Of a DNA stretch of 64,000 nucleotides, positions 29,601-36,836 are shown in pieces (the first letter of the stretch is position 1; each line of letters starts with the position of its first letter). Source of the DNA: Bacteroidales bacterium KHT7. Lineage in GTDB: Bacteria; Bacteroidota; Bacteroidia; Bacteroidales; Bacteroidaceae. The stretch is from contig FNBQ01000021.1 of the NCBI GenBank assembly GCA_900102385.1, forward strand, positions 1-64,000, given 5' to 3'. The translations under genes and the position numbers were made by a program. The notes below the pieces were generated by a model. The model saw nothing but the letters and a program-made list of their open reading frames with translations. It ran no database searches and had not been told where the DNA came from.

Positions 29601-29737
29601 TTTCCGTTATAAGAGGCAAATCCTCTGCCTTCTGGAAAATACTGAAGACTACGCTCAGCCCTTTGTGCATATATGTCAGATGATGACGCTAAAGTTAATA
29701 AGAATGTTAGTGTGTATCCAAATCTGTTTATCCTCAT
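26642..29737 (-). CDS. DUF4450 protein, probable secreted (alpha/alpha)6 glycoside hydrolase
   Basis: 1031 residues with an N-terminal signal peptide (FLLTLASSSDIYAQ). The opening ERSLQYFPEGRGFASYNGKNRYTRALYGGHSDFRLETSDRPVFA is what I recall as DUF4450. A middle region of helical-hairpin type follows (WLHGAVGWRVQLPGWRAGYSGDFLGWHDRART, WASDGLYYDSGDVTHSTAYNYRANKMAAEIAELIGED, MPYDWSVNNVAFAEVMHTALAFFQAGN), as in (alpha/alpha)6-barrel hydrolases of the rhamnosidase or GH95/GH65 type. The C-terminal third looks beta-rich. Substrate unknown. An AraC regulator lies 7 bp upstream on the same strand and probably controls it. No SusC/SusD pair is present. Confidence 0.75.
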   Translation of the reverse strand: MRINRFGYTLTFLLTLASSSDIYAQRAERSLQYFPEGRGFASYNGKNRYTRALYGGHSDFRLETSDRPVFATFTKKEKRNIQFFLHLADGKRLNFDELELCTAYYFPGQRKYYIRNSSLGIDIDMTAMCCYDNDEAIWRIVCNKMPEGSYISCVVSMIEAKHLYRNGDMGVETTPNFFEASKEHEPLMTTEIKPEKEIYIRYNDGSVAKMPLNDGKMLFAVTQLQSNHLANQVVINTPDKFLNTLGGVLTSAADGIWDEKVWLHGAVGWRVQLPGWRAGYSGDFLGWHDRARTHFSNYAESMVTNVEQKFSHPMQDAALNSARAEKKWGSPMYSNGYICRYPNKADNMNHYDMNLCYIDELLWHLNWTGDLDFAREMWQKLKLHLAWEKRNFDPDNNHLYDAYACIWASDGLYYDSGDVTHSTAYNYRANKMAAEIAELIGEDATPYRTEAEEILKAINSKLWMNDRGVWAEYNDNIGLKRQHDAPAVWTVYHAIDSDIATPHQAYRATEYVTNNIPHIPIKSNGITKDDEMINAGDYATISSSNWMPYDWSVNNVAFAEVMHTALAFFQAGNKEAGFKLMKGCILDGMYMGCSPGNIGQISYYDAARGECYRDFGDPVGVASRLVVQGLFGIKPDALHRRLTINPGFPKDWANADITTPDIFYSFKREGASDKYEIKHNFANVDTVTLRIPARYTKFDIKNGCQILDYRCDNESFDMPHVIFKLLAKAGQKVSIELKGKGSEISKSKAKVVRLNTGLALLQQENRAWWISTALDESERDKSSLIAGQFSDINVDALEPIDISKHFNAKVTDIFRNRYESPRSPYTTLTIPIHGYSEWCHPKDTVNIDDSGLRKAINDSIFTAPNGIKWLSPKEGNNIVYTSLFDNYPNESLISVSGKASHAYLMMAGSTNPMQCNINNAVVEFLYTDGTIQKYPLYSPVNWAPIEQAFYEDGLAFNRNAESQYRLCLKSGKVSNNLQNELGAKGAQVMIDGGAGILLDVPLDKSKRLKYIRLRTLSNNVVAGLMGITLQR

Positions 29738-29744
29738 GTACTTT

Positions 29745-30641
29745 TTAATGTTTACTGTTCTTAAAATCCGTTGGCGTCTGCCCAGTAAACCGCTTGAAGT
29801 TGCTCAAAAACAGTTCGGGAGACGGGAATCCCAACTCATAAGCCACCTCCTTTGCCGTAAGTCTTTCTTCTGCAAGCAGTTTTTGGGCTTTTTTAATCTT
29901 CAAGGCGGCGAAATATTTGGCAGGCGATTCGCCGGTAATCAGTTTAAATTCCTTTCTGAACCACGAATAACTTACGCCAAGTTCTCTCGAAAGCACGTCC
30001 CAGTCTATCATTTCAGAGATGTGCTCGTTCATGTAAATCTTGCTCTGCTCAATTTTCTGCTTTGTCGAGAAACTAACGTCATCGGTATTGTCGGCTGCGA
30101 TGAACAGCAATCCGAAGATGTGGAACGTAATTCCCACAAGACAGTCCTGAAAATGCGAGAACTTGTTCTCTGCCATCGACAAGGCATTCAGAAACAACTG
30201 AATTATTTCAGAATTCAGACCAATGTTGAAGCAGCAGTTCTTCTGCTCCGGATATGTTCTTTTTATCAGATTGAAGAAGAAATCGCCCTCGAATCCGATG
30301 AAATATTCCTTCCATCCGGTTTTCTGAAGCGGATAATAGGTGTGCCGCTGTCCGGGATAAAGCAGGATGATTGTACCTTTCTTAATGTGTATCTCCTCGC
30401 AATCGGGGTCGTCGAGATTAGGAATAAAGATGCCCTCGCCGTCGGTTATGTACACAAGCTGATACTCGTTGAGCACTCTGCCCTTCTTAACGCTGAACAG
30501 ATAGCTTGCCGGATGCTCGCTTACCGGATAGTTGCTTCCGGCAGGAATCTCCTGAAAGCCGACGGTATTTATCCACGCACCAAGTCTCTTCTCATCGTCG
30601 TGGTTTGTCAGATAAAAATAATTCGATTTAATAGTACACAT
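29745..30641 (-). CDS. AraC-family transcriptional regulator
   Basis: 298 residues. The N-terminal cupin-like effector domain includes FQEIPAGSNYPVSEHPASYLFSVKKGRVLNEYQLVYITDGEGIF and IKKGTIILLYPGQRHTYYP, the typical beta-barrel ending. The C-terminal double HTH (about 205-295) has WDVLSRELGVSYSWFRKEFKLITGESPAKYFAALKIKKAQKLLAEE and VAYELGFPSPELFLSNFKRFTGQTPTDFK. It is likely a sugar-responsive activator of the DUF4450 gene that starts 7 bp after its stop. Having the regulator first in the same transcript allows positive feedback. A TATCTTTG -7 box lies about 40 bp upstream of the start. Confidence 0.93.
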   Translation of the reverse strand: MCTIKSNYFYLTNHDDEKRLGAWINTVGFQEIPAGSNYPVSEHPASYLFSVKKGRVLNEYQLVYITDGEGIFIPNLDDPDCEEIHIKKGTIILLYPGQRHTYYPLQKTGWKEYFIGFEGDFFFNLIKRTYPEQKNCCFNIGLNSEIIQLFLNALSMAENKFSHFQDCLVGITFHIFGLLFIAADNTDDVSFSTKQKIEQSKIYMNEHISEMIDWDVLSRELGVSYSWFRKEFKLITGESPAKYFAALKIKKAQKLLAEERLTAKEVAYELGFPSPELFLSNFKRFTGQTPTDFKNSKH

Positions 30642-30681
30642 TATAGTTAGCAGTACAAGTTTTTAATGATATAGAGTGCCA

Positions 30682-30689
30682 CAAAGATA
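30682..30689 (-). promoter_or_regulatory. -7 promoter element of the AraC/DUF4450 operon
   Basis: TATCTTTG on the minus strand, with a CTTG at 30713-30710, 20 bp further upstream, as a near-consensus -33 element. The spacing is right. Confidence 0.55.
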
Positions 30690-30728
30690 CGAATTGTTTT
30701 GAATAAAAACAAGAAAACAAAAGAAAAA

Positions 30729-30753
30729 GGCAGACGTTATGCGCGTCTGCCTC
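30729..30753 (-). terminator. terminator after the TPR gene
   Basis: Perfect 9-bp stem AGGCAGACG/CGTCTGCCT with a 7-nt loop. On the minus strand it is followed by a T-rich run. Confidence 0.85.
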
Positions 30754-30779
30754 ATGATGTTATCGTTGTTAAACAAATA

Positions 30780-31979
30780 TTAATTGTTGATAAGAGCCTC
30801 GTACTCCTTAGTCTTAGCCTCGTTGTCTGTGTTGTAGTAAACACGATAGAGAGCCTGAATAAGAGTCTTGTCTTCTGGATTCAAAGCGCGAGCCTGCTCG
30901 TAGAATGGCTGAGCCTTGATGAAGAACTCCTTGAACTCCTTTCTGTCATACTTGTTTGTTGGAGTCTTGTCGCCATACTCCTGAGCCAAGAACTCGTAGC
31001 AGTTACCGATGCAAGTGTAGGCTGTACCGAAGTCGTCCTTAGCGTCGATAGACTTCTTGTAGTAAGAGATAGCCTCCTCGTACTTCTTGTTTGACTGCAA
31101 CAGGTAACCCTTGATGAACAAGTTGTAGTAGTCGTTAGGGTTAGAAGCAAGCATGTCGTCGGCAAGCTTCATAGCCTTCTCCGGCTGGTTCTTTGAGTTG
31201 TAGTAGTCGACCATGCTACCGAAGAAGAACTGAGCCTCCTTAGGGAATGCCTTCATACCCTCGATAAGAGTCTCGGTATACTTAGCCTCGTCTTCCTGCT
31301 GCTTGTATGACTCAGCCTTGAACTGGATACTGTTCTTAGCCTCGTCTGCATTCTTTGACTTTGCACCATAAGCGGCATACTTGATAGCAGCATCGTAGTC
31401 CTTGTTGTTCATTGCTGCCATAGTAGCGTAGTAGCCGATAGTTGCAAGAAGTGTATCGGTTGCAGCAAGATTGTCCTTCTCGAACATCTTCAAGTTAACC
31501 TCGTCAACGTATGCGCCGAAGAACTTCTGTGCCTCTGGATACTTGTGAGCGTTGAAATAGTGGATACCACCGTTGATAAGGTTGCCACGGTCTGCCTTCA
31601 TGCGGGCTGCGTTGTCCTTTCTGTGCTTGAACTTAACCTTTCCCTTTGCATCTGGAACAGCCTCAAGTTCGTCGCACTTAGACCAGAACTCATACATCTT
31701 TACAACGCTGTTGTAGAACTTAGTTGTGTCGTAAGGCTTGCGAAGATACATCTTCTGGTTTTCCTCGTCGTTGATTTTTGACTGAACATAGCCAGCAATG
31801 TGCCATGCTTCTGCATTACTCTTAGTTTCAGGGCTGTTTGTTGCATCGAGGATAAGAGATTCTGCCTTGGCAAAGTTCTTGCCGTCGGCTTCTGCCTTAG
31901 CCTGCTTGATATTTGCAACCTGTGCGAAAGATACACCAGCAAGCATCATTAGAGATGCTGACAATAATACTTTCTTCAT
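30780..31979 (-). CDS. secreted/periplasmic TPR protein
   Basis: 399 residues with a signal peptide MKKVLLSASLMMLAGVSFAQ. The rest is helical and contains tetratricopeptide repeats, the clearest at about residues 270-325: PEKAMKLADDMLASNPNDYYNLFIKGYLLQSNKKYEEAISYYKKSIDAKDDFGTAYTCIGNCY, followed by FFIKAQPFYEQARALNPEDKTLIQALYRVYY. Such proteins are common scaffolds in the Bacteroidota envelope, and no enzymatic motif is seen. It lies downstream of gyrA on the same strand after 87 bp. It ends in a strong terminator. Use of very regular, optimal-looking codons (many GAG, AAG, CTC) hints at high expression. Confidence 0.85.
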   Translation of the reverse strand: MKKVLLSASLMMLAGVSFAQVANIKQAKAEADGKNFAKAESLILDATNSPETKSNAEAWHIAGYVQSKINDEENQKMYLRKPYDTTKFYNSVVKMYEFWSKCDELEAVPDAKGKVKFKHRKDNAARMKADRGNLINGGIHYFNAHKYPEAQKFFGAYVDEVNLKMFEKDNLAATDTLLATIGYYATMAAMNNKDYDAAIKYAAYGAKSKNADEAKNSIQFKAESYKQQEDEAKYTETLIEGMKAFPKEAQFFFGSMVDYYNSKNQPEKAMKLADDMLASNPNDYYNLFIKGYLLQSNKKYEEAISYYKKSIDAKDDFGTAYTCIGNCYEFLAQEYGDKTPTNKYDRKEFKEFFIKAQPFYEQARALNPEDKTLIQALYRVYYNTDNEAKTKEYEALINN

Positions 31980-32066
31980 TTTTAGATTTATTAAATTAAA
32001 CGTTTTTTTTCTATTATGTCAAGCGGCAGGCGGCATGTCTCAACCGCCTTTCGCCTGTTTCTTAAT

Positions 32067-34619
32067 TTATTCTTCGATATTCTCTGTTGTTGTATCCTGA
32101 GAAGTCTCGTTCTGAGCGTTGTCGTCGGCAATCTCATTTGGGTCGATGTCTTCCTCGAGTTCTTCCTCCTCGTCGGCAGCAGAAACCTTGCAGATGCTGC
32201 TGATGTGGTCGTTACGCTTCAAGAGGTCGATGAGTTTGACACCCTGAGTTGCGCGTCCCATGATGCGCACGTCGGCAACCTTCAGACGGATTGTTACGCC
32301 GCTCTTGTTGATAATCATCAAGTCGTTGTCGTTAGTAACCGCCTTGATTGCCACAACCTTACCTGTCTTATCTGTGATGTTCAGAGTCTTCACGCCCTTT
32401 GCGCCACGGTTGGTAATGCGGTAATCCTCAATCTCGCTTCTCTTTCCGAATCCCTTCTCGCTCACAACCATAACGGTCTGATTCTGAGGATCGTCAAGAC
32501 AAATCATTCCTACAACTTCGTCCTCGCCGTCATCGTCAAGAACGATACCCTTAACACCTGTTGATACACGACCGAGCGAGCGGCATGTGTTCTCGTTGAA
32601 TCTTATTGTTCGGCCGTTGCGATTTGCAATCATCAACTCGTTGTCGCCGTTTGTCAGAACAACATCAACAACGCGGTCGTCTTCGCGGATATTGATTGCT
32701 ATCACACCATTTGCACGCGGACGAGAGTACTGCTCAAGGCTTGTCTTCTTTATGATACCGTTCTTTGTACAGAATACCAAGTTGTGGCTCTTTACATATT
32801 CGGTATCGTTAAGGTTCTTGACGTTGATGAATGCGTTTACGGCATCATCAGCCTCGATGTTGAGCATATTCTGGATGGCGCGTCCCATTGATGTGCGGTT
32901 GCCCTCCGGAATCTCCCAGACCTTAAGCCAGTAGCAGCGTCCCTTCTTGGTGAAGAACATCATCGTGTTGTGGGTTGTAGCCTGATAGATGTACTCTATG
33001 AAGTCGCTGTTGCGCGTTGTGCTTGCCTTGGCACCTACACCGCCGCGAGCCTGCGATCTGAACTCGGCAAGCGGAGTACGCTTGATATAGCCGAGGTGTG
33101 ATATTGTGATGACCATATCGTCATCTGCGTAGAAGTCTTCTGGGTTGAACTCATCGGCAGAAAGAACGATTTCTGAACGGCGGCTGTCGCCATACTTGTC
33201 CTTAACCTCAAGAAGTTCGTCCTTGATAACCTTCATACACAAGTCGTTGTCCGAAAGAATCTGCTGATAGTAAGCAATCATCTTCAACAACTCTTCATAC
33301 TCAGCGTGCAACTGCTCCATCTGCAAACCTGTGAGCTGACGCAGACGCATCTCGACGATTGCCTTAGCCTGAATCTCATCGAGTTCGAAGCGGCTCATCA
33401 AGCCTGATACGGCTGCCGCTGCATCGCGCGATGCACGGATTATGTGAACAACCTCGTCGATATTGTCGCAGGCGATAATCAAGCCTTCCAAGATGTGTGC
33501 TCTCTCCTGAGCCTTGCGCAAATCGTACTGAGTGCGGCGGATAACCACATCGTGACGATGTTCAACGAAGTTGCTGATACACTCTTTCAAAGAAAGCAAG
33601 CGTGGACGGCCGTGAACAAGGGCGATGCAGTTTACGCTGAAACTGCTCTGCAAAGCAGTCATCTTGAACAACTTGTTCAGGACGACATTTGCGTTTGCGT
33701 CGCGCTTAACGTCTACTACGATACGCATACCCTCGCGGTCGGACTCATCGTTTACATTGCTGATGCCGTCGATGCGCTTGTCTATAACCATCTCGGCAAT
33801 ATTCTTGATGAGTTCAGCCTTGTTTACGCCGTAAGGAATCTCTGTTACTACGATTTTGTCGTGAGCAACATCGCTCTCTATCTCAGCCTTGGCGCGCATT
33901 ACCACGCGACCTCTACCAGTCTCGTAGGCATCGCGAACGCCGCCCATACCATATATATATCCTCCTGTTGGGAAGTCTGGAGCCTTGATGTACTGCATCA
34001 AACCGTCAACGTCGATGTCGCGGTTGTCGATGAATGCAACGCATCCGTCAATAACCTCGCAGAGGTTGTGTGTAGGGATGTTTGTAGCCATACCTACGGC
34101 AATACCGTTAGCGCCGTTTACCAGAAGGTTCGGAATGCGTGTCGGCATTACTGTTGGCTCTTTCAATGTATCATCGAAGTTTGGAGCCATGTCTACAGTC
34201 TCTTTCTCAAGATCCTGCATCATTGCCTCGCCAAGTTCAGACAGACGCGCCTCGGTGTAACGCATTGCTGCTGCGCCGTCGCCGTCTACCGAACCAAAGT
34301 TACCCTGACCGTCAACAAGAGTGTATCTCATGTTCCAGTTCTGAGCCATACGCACCAGCGCACCATAAACAGAAGAGTCGCCGTGTGGATGGTACTTACC
34401 GAGTACCTCACCTACGATACGCGCACTTTTCTTGTATGGTTTGTCATGTGTGTTGCCCAACTCGCCCATTCCGTAGAGGATACGGCGATGAACAGGTTTG
34501 AATCCGTCTCTTACATCCGGCAATGCTCGCGCTACGATTACCGACATAGAGTAGTCGATGTAAGAGGACTTCATCTCCTCCTCAATGTTGACTTTTCTAA
34601 TTCTGTCTACTTCAGCCAT
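32067..34619 (-). CDS. gyrA: DNA gyrase subunit A
   Basis: Breakage-reunion subunit of DNA gyrase, 850 residues. The active-site Tyr121 is in [18 protein letters not shown]. The quinolone-determining region reads [20 protein letters not shown] with Ser82 conserved (E. coli Ser83) and Gly86 where E. coli has Asp87. The C-terminal beta-pinwheel starts after about residue 500 and carries a poor GyrA box (QARGGVG, where the E. coli form is QRRGGKG). The end is a strongly acidic tail ([18 protein letters not shown]). A TATCTTTG promoter box at 34703-34710 gives a leader of about 75 nt. The poor box still favours gyrase over ParC by overall pattern. Confidence 0.95.
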   Translation of the reverse strand: MAEVDRIRKVNIEEEMKSSYIDYSMSVIVARALPDVRDGFKPVHRRILYGMGELGNTHDKPYKKSARIVGEVLGKYHPHGDSSVYGALVRMAQNWNMRYTLVDGQGNFGSVDGDGAAAMRYTEARLSELGEAMMQDLEKETVDMAPNFDDTLKEPTVMPTRIPNLLVNGANGIAVGMATNIPTHNLCEVIDGCVAFIDNRDIDVDGLMQYIKAPDFPTGGYIYGMGGVRDAYETGRGRVVMRAKAEIESDVAHDKIVVTEIPYGVNKAELIKNIAEMVIDKRIDGISNVNDESDREGMRIVVDVKRDANANVVLNKLFKMTALQSSFSVNCIALVHGRPRLLSLKECISNFVEHRHDVVIRRTQYDLRKAQERAHILEGLIIACDNIDEVVHIIRASRDAAAAVSGLMSRFELDEIQAKAIVEMRLRQLTGLQMEQLHAEYEELLKMIAYYQQILSDNDLCMKVIKDELLEVKDKYGDSRRSEIVLSADEFNPEDFYADDDMVITISHLGYIKRTPLAEFRSQARGGVGAKASTTRNSDFIEYIYQATTHNTMMFFTKKGRCYWLKVWEIPEGNRTSMGRAIQNMLNIEADDAVNAFINVKNLNDTEYVKSHNLVFCTKNGIIKKTSLEQYSRPRANGVIAINIREDDRVVDVVLTNGDNELMIANRNGRTIRFNENTCRSLGRVSTGVKGIVLDDDGEDEVVGMICLDDPQNQTVMVVSEKGFGKRSEIEDYRITNRGAKGVKTLNITDKTGKVVAIKAVTNDNDLMIINKSGVTIRLKVADVRIMGRATQGVKLIDLLKRNDHISSICKVSAADEEEELEEDIDPNEIADDNAQNETSQDTTTENIEE

Positions 34620-34702
34620 TTATTATTTCGTTTTTAGTATTTTTAATGCCTTAAAAACCGTAAAATCCGTTTTAAGCGGCTTTTCGGCTCGTTTTTAGCG
34701 TC

Positions 34703-34710
34703 CAAAGATA
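34703..34710 (-). promoter_or_regulatory. -7 promoter element of gyrA
   Basis: TATCTTTG on the minus strand, about 83 bp upstream of the gyrA ATG. A TTTG lies 16 bp further upstream, a short spacing. The rest of the 500-bp gap (34620-35119) is AT-rich and holds the 11-bp repeats at 35020-35063 and the LRR-gene promoter region, but no gene I can support. Confidence 0.5.
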
Positions 34711-35019
34711 TTTATTTTGCGCGAATCAAAGTGTTAAAAAATGTAAAGAAATGTTAATTTGATGTTAAATTTTGCTTAATCTATGGCTTCAGAAACTCTT
34801 TTTTTTGCTCTTCAGCCAAAATCGATGCAAATGTAACCCATAAGGTTTATTTAGCCAAATATATTTGTCTGTATTTAATTAGGTGTAACATTTTTTAACT
34901 TTCGCGCTATGGGCTTGGCTGTTTGTGCCCCAAAAAAGCCGAAGAGTGACTTTTGCCAAAACATTCTTTTGAAAAGTTGTTTCGATTTCGATTTTTGTTG
35001 TACCTTTACATGGCATTTC

Positions 35020-35063
35020 TCCCGAACGAAACCCGAAGGAATCCCGAACAAGGTTTGGACGAT
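35020..35063 (+). repeat. 11-bp tandem repeat units before the LRR gene
   Basis: Four contiguous 11-mers: tcccgaacgaa, acccgaaggaa, tcccgaacaag, gtttggacgat. The first three share the CCCGAA core and 11-bp phase of the arrays at 6968-7077 and 36487-36552. A TACCTTTA box at 35001-35008 would put these units in the 5' leader of the LRR gene. The flanks do not match the other two copies. Confidence 0.6.
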
Positions 35064-35119
35064 TCTTAATGGCAGAGTTTGCAAATTCTCCAAGCGAGTA
35101 TAATCTAAAAAACAAGGAA

Positions 35120-36385
35120 ATGAACAAATACAAGAAGGCAATAGAACGAAATGAAGTCAGGGATTTTTTCTTTGGCTATGGTGAGTATTATCACCATGAT
35201 CGCGATTGGGGAACTCATGATAACATCTCTACTTTTATAGATATACTTGAATATGGCGAGGAAATAGGTCGGAATAAACTGTCTGAACGATTCGATGCCG
35301 ATATTATCGCCATCTTGGAAACAAGTGAAATTGGGTTGGAGGAGTTTGGTGATTTGTTGTGTTTTGTAAGATACTCCTTTATTTCTCTTGGCGGAAAACG
35401 TCCATTTAATTGGATTCCATCTGAAAGGTTGCGTGAACTGTACCGTCAAAGCTATGTTAGGAAGGTAAAGGACTTGAATAAAATTGGAAACGATAATTGT
35501 GAACAATTTTCTGAGGAACTCCACGAACTGTATCGTTTGAATAATGAACGCATTAACTTATGTGGTGAGGATTATTTGAAATATTATAATCGGATAATCA
35601 CCGAGTTAAAAAATAGATTCAATTACTACCTCATTGATGATGCCCCTTATGAGCGGAATAGCAAGAATACATTGTTCGAAGTGCCGCAAGATACTGTCGG
35701 TGAATATATAGTGCCAGAGGGTATAACAAGTATCCGCAATTATGCTTTTGATGGTTGCAGGCATATAACTTCTGTCAAGATGCCCGATTCTGTTAGAAGT
35801 ATAGAATGGTATGCCTTCAAAGACTGTACATCGTTGGAGTCTGTATCCATTTCTCCTAATGTAGATTTTATAGGAGATGGCGCGTTTAAGGGTTGTTCAA
35901 AACTAAAATCTCTTTTTATACCTGTAAATGTAAGAATATTAGATAGATGGGCATTTGATGAATGTACTTCGCTTTCAAGAATTGAAGTGGCTGAAGCCAA
36001 CAAGTTTTTTGCATCAAAAGATGGCATGCTGTACAGCAAGGATATGACAAATTTAATTATGTGCCCGCCTAAAATAGAAACGCGTAATCTTGTTATTCCT
36101 GAAGGAGTTGTTTCAATTAAAAGTGGGGCTATTTATGAATGCCCAGAGATAAGGAGTATCCACTTTCCTGCAAGCATAAAGGCGATAGAAATGTCTTCGA
36201 TATACGATTGTCCTAAACTGAGAGAAATTCATTTTTGTGGCAAAGAGATTTCGTCAAGTAAGATGGTAATAGATGGTTTGTTGAATCTCGATAGAAAATG
36301 TAAGCTTTATGTTCCTTCAGAAACTATTGTTGGAAAGAAGTTGCGCGGTTTGTATAAAATATGTCGGGTGGGCAGTTTTTCATAA
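35120..36385 (+). CDS. BspA-type leucine-rich-repeat protein without signal peptide
   Basis: 421 residues from the ATG at 35120, preceded by AAGGA; the frame is open 51 bp further to 35069. The first 190 residues are a charged, mostly helical domain I do not recognise. From about residue 195 come BspA/TpLRR (LRR_5) repeats of about 23 residues: VPEGITSIRNYAFDGCRHITSVKMPDSVRSIEWYAFKDCTSLESVSIS and on through FIGDGAFKGCSKLKSLFIP, LDRWAFDECTSLSRIEV and VIPEGVVSIKSGAIYECPEIRSIHFP. There is no signal peptide or lipobox, unlike most BspA proteins, which are on the surface. Base usage is more AT-rich than in the gyrA and clpC genes either side, and 11-bp repeats flank it on both sides, which suggests an acquired cassette. 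Confidence 0.75.
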   Translation: MNKYKKAIERNEVRDFFFGYGEYYHHDRDWGTHDNISTFIDILEYGEEIGRNKLSERFDADIIAILETSEIGLEEFGDLLCFVRYSFISLGGKRPFNWIPSERLRELYRQSYVRKVKDLNKIGNDNCEQFSEELHELYRLNNERINLCGEDYLKYYNRIITELKNRFNYYLIDDAPYERNSKNTLFEVPQDTVGEYIVPEGITSIRNYAFDGCRHITSVKMPDSVRSIEWYAFKDCTSLESVSISPNVDFIGDGAFKGCSKLKSLFIPVNVRILDRWAFDECTSLSRIEVAEANKFFASKDGMLYSKDMTNLIMCPPKIETRNLVIPEGVVSIKSGAIYECPEIRSIHFPASIKAIEMSSIYDCPKLREIHFCGKEISSSKMVIDGLLNLDRKCKLYVPSETIVGKKLRGLYKICRVGSFS

Positions 36386-36470
36386 TGCTCCTTATTTTTG
36401 GCAACGGGATATATGAACTTTACAATCTTGATTGTCTTTGCAATTGCAATAAAGAAACGGCCTTCGTAAT

Positions 36471-36660
36471 TGCATCAATATACGCATCTCGAACCTTCCG
36501 TCTTGCTACCATCTTGCTTGCCCGAACCTTTTCCCTACCTTAAAAGCCACTTTTTGCCGTTTTTCTGCATGATAATTCATCTCATTGTATATTATTACAG
36601 AATTACTGATTGTATTACGGTTTTACACACAAAAAAAATATTTGTGTCGAATTTGCGCAT
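36471..36660 (+). repeat. intergenic repeat element, copy 2
   Basis: This is the second copy of the element described at 6951-7160, in the same orientation. It shares the exact 19-bp anchor TATACGCATCTCGAACCTT (36479-36497) and a 28-bp downstream block (36576-36603), with a shorter 11-bp array between them. It fills most of the 450-bp gap between the LRR gene and clpC. Nothing else coding is supported in the gap. Boundaries are approximate. Confidence 0.7.
36487..36552 (+). repeat. degenerate 11-bp tandem repeat, about 6 units
   Basis: Six contiguous 11-mers: tctcgaacctt, ccgtcttgcta, ccatcttgctt, gcccgaacctt, ttccctacctt, aaaagccactt. Same phase and ending (-ACCTT, -GCTA/GCTT) as the ten-unit array at 6968-7077. 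Confidence 0.7.
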
Positions 36661-36799
36661 TAAACAAATAAATACAAGCCTGCAAACAAAGTTCAAACAA
36701 AATATCTGGATTAAACTAAACAAACACATCATCCAACGTCCGCAATCAAAAATAAGTTGAACAAATTCGGCAAAATTTTCACATCTAAAATAATAGTGC

Positions 36800-36807
36800 T
36801 ATCTTTG
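36800..36807 (+). promoter_or_regulatory. -7 promoter element of clpC
   Basis: TATCTTTG followed by CAG, about 30 bp before the ATG at 36837. A TTTT lies at the -33 position with 20-bp spacing. Confidence 0.55.
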
Positions 36808-36836
36808 CAGTTCACAAAATTACAAAGCGAAATAAA

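Noticed and set aside
32067-34619. GyrA Gly86 (E. coli Asp87) as a quinolone-resistance mutation
   Set aside because: This position varies naturally between phyla and the key Ser82 is kept, so resistance cannot be inferred.
33444-34637. 397-codon open frame antisense to gyrA
   Set aside because: It mirrors gyrA codon by codon, shows no motif, signal or promoter, and arises from the codon bias of a long conserved gene.
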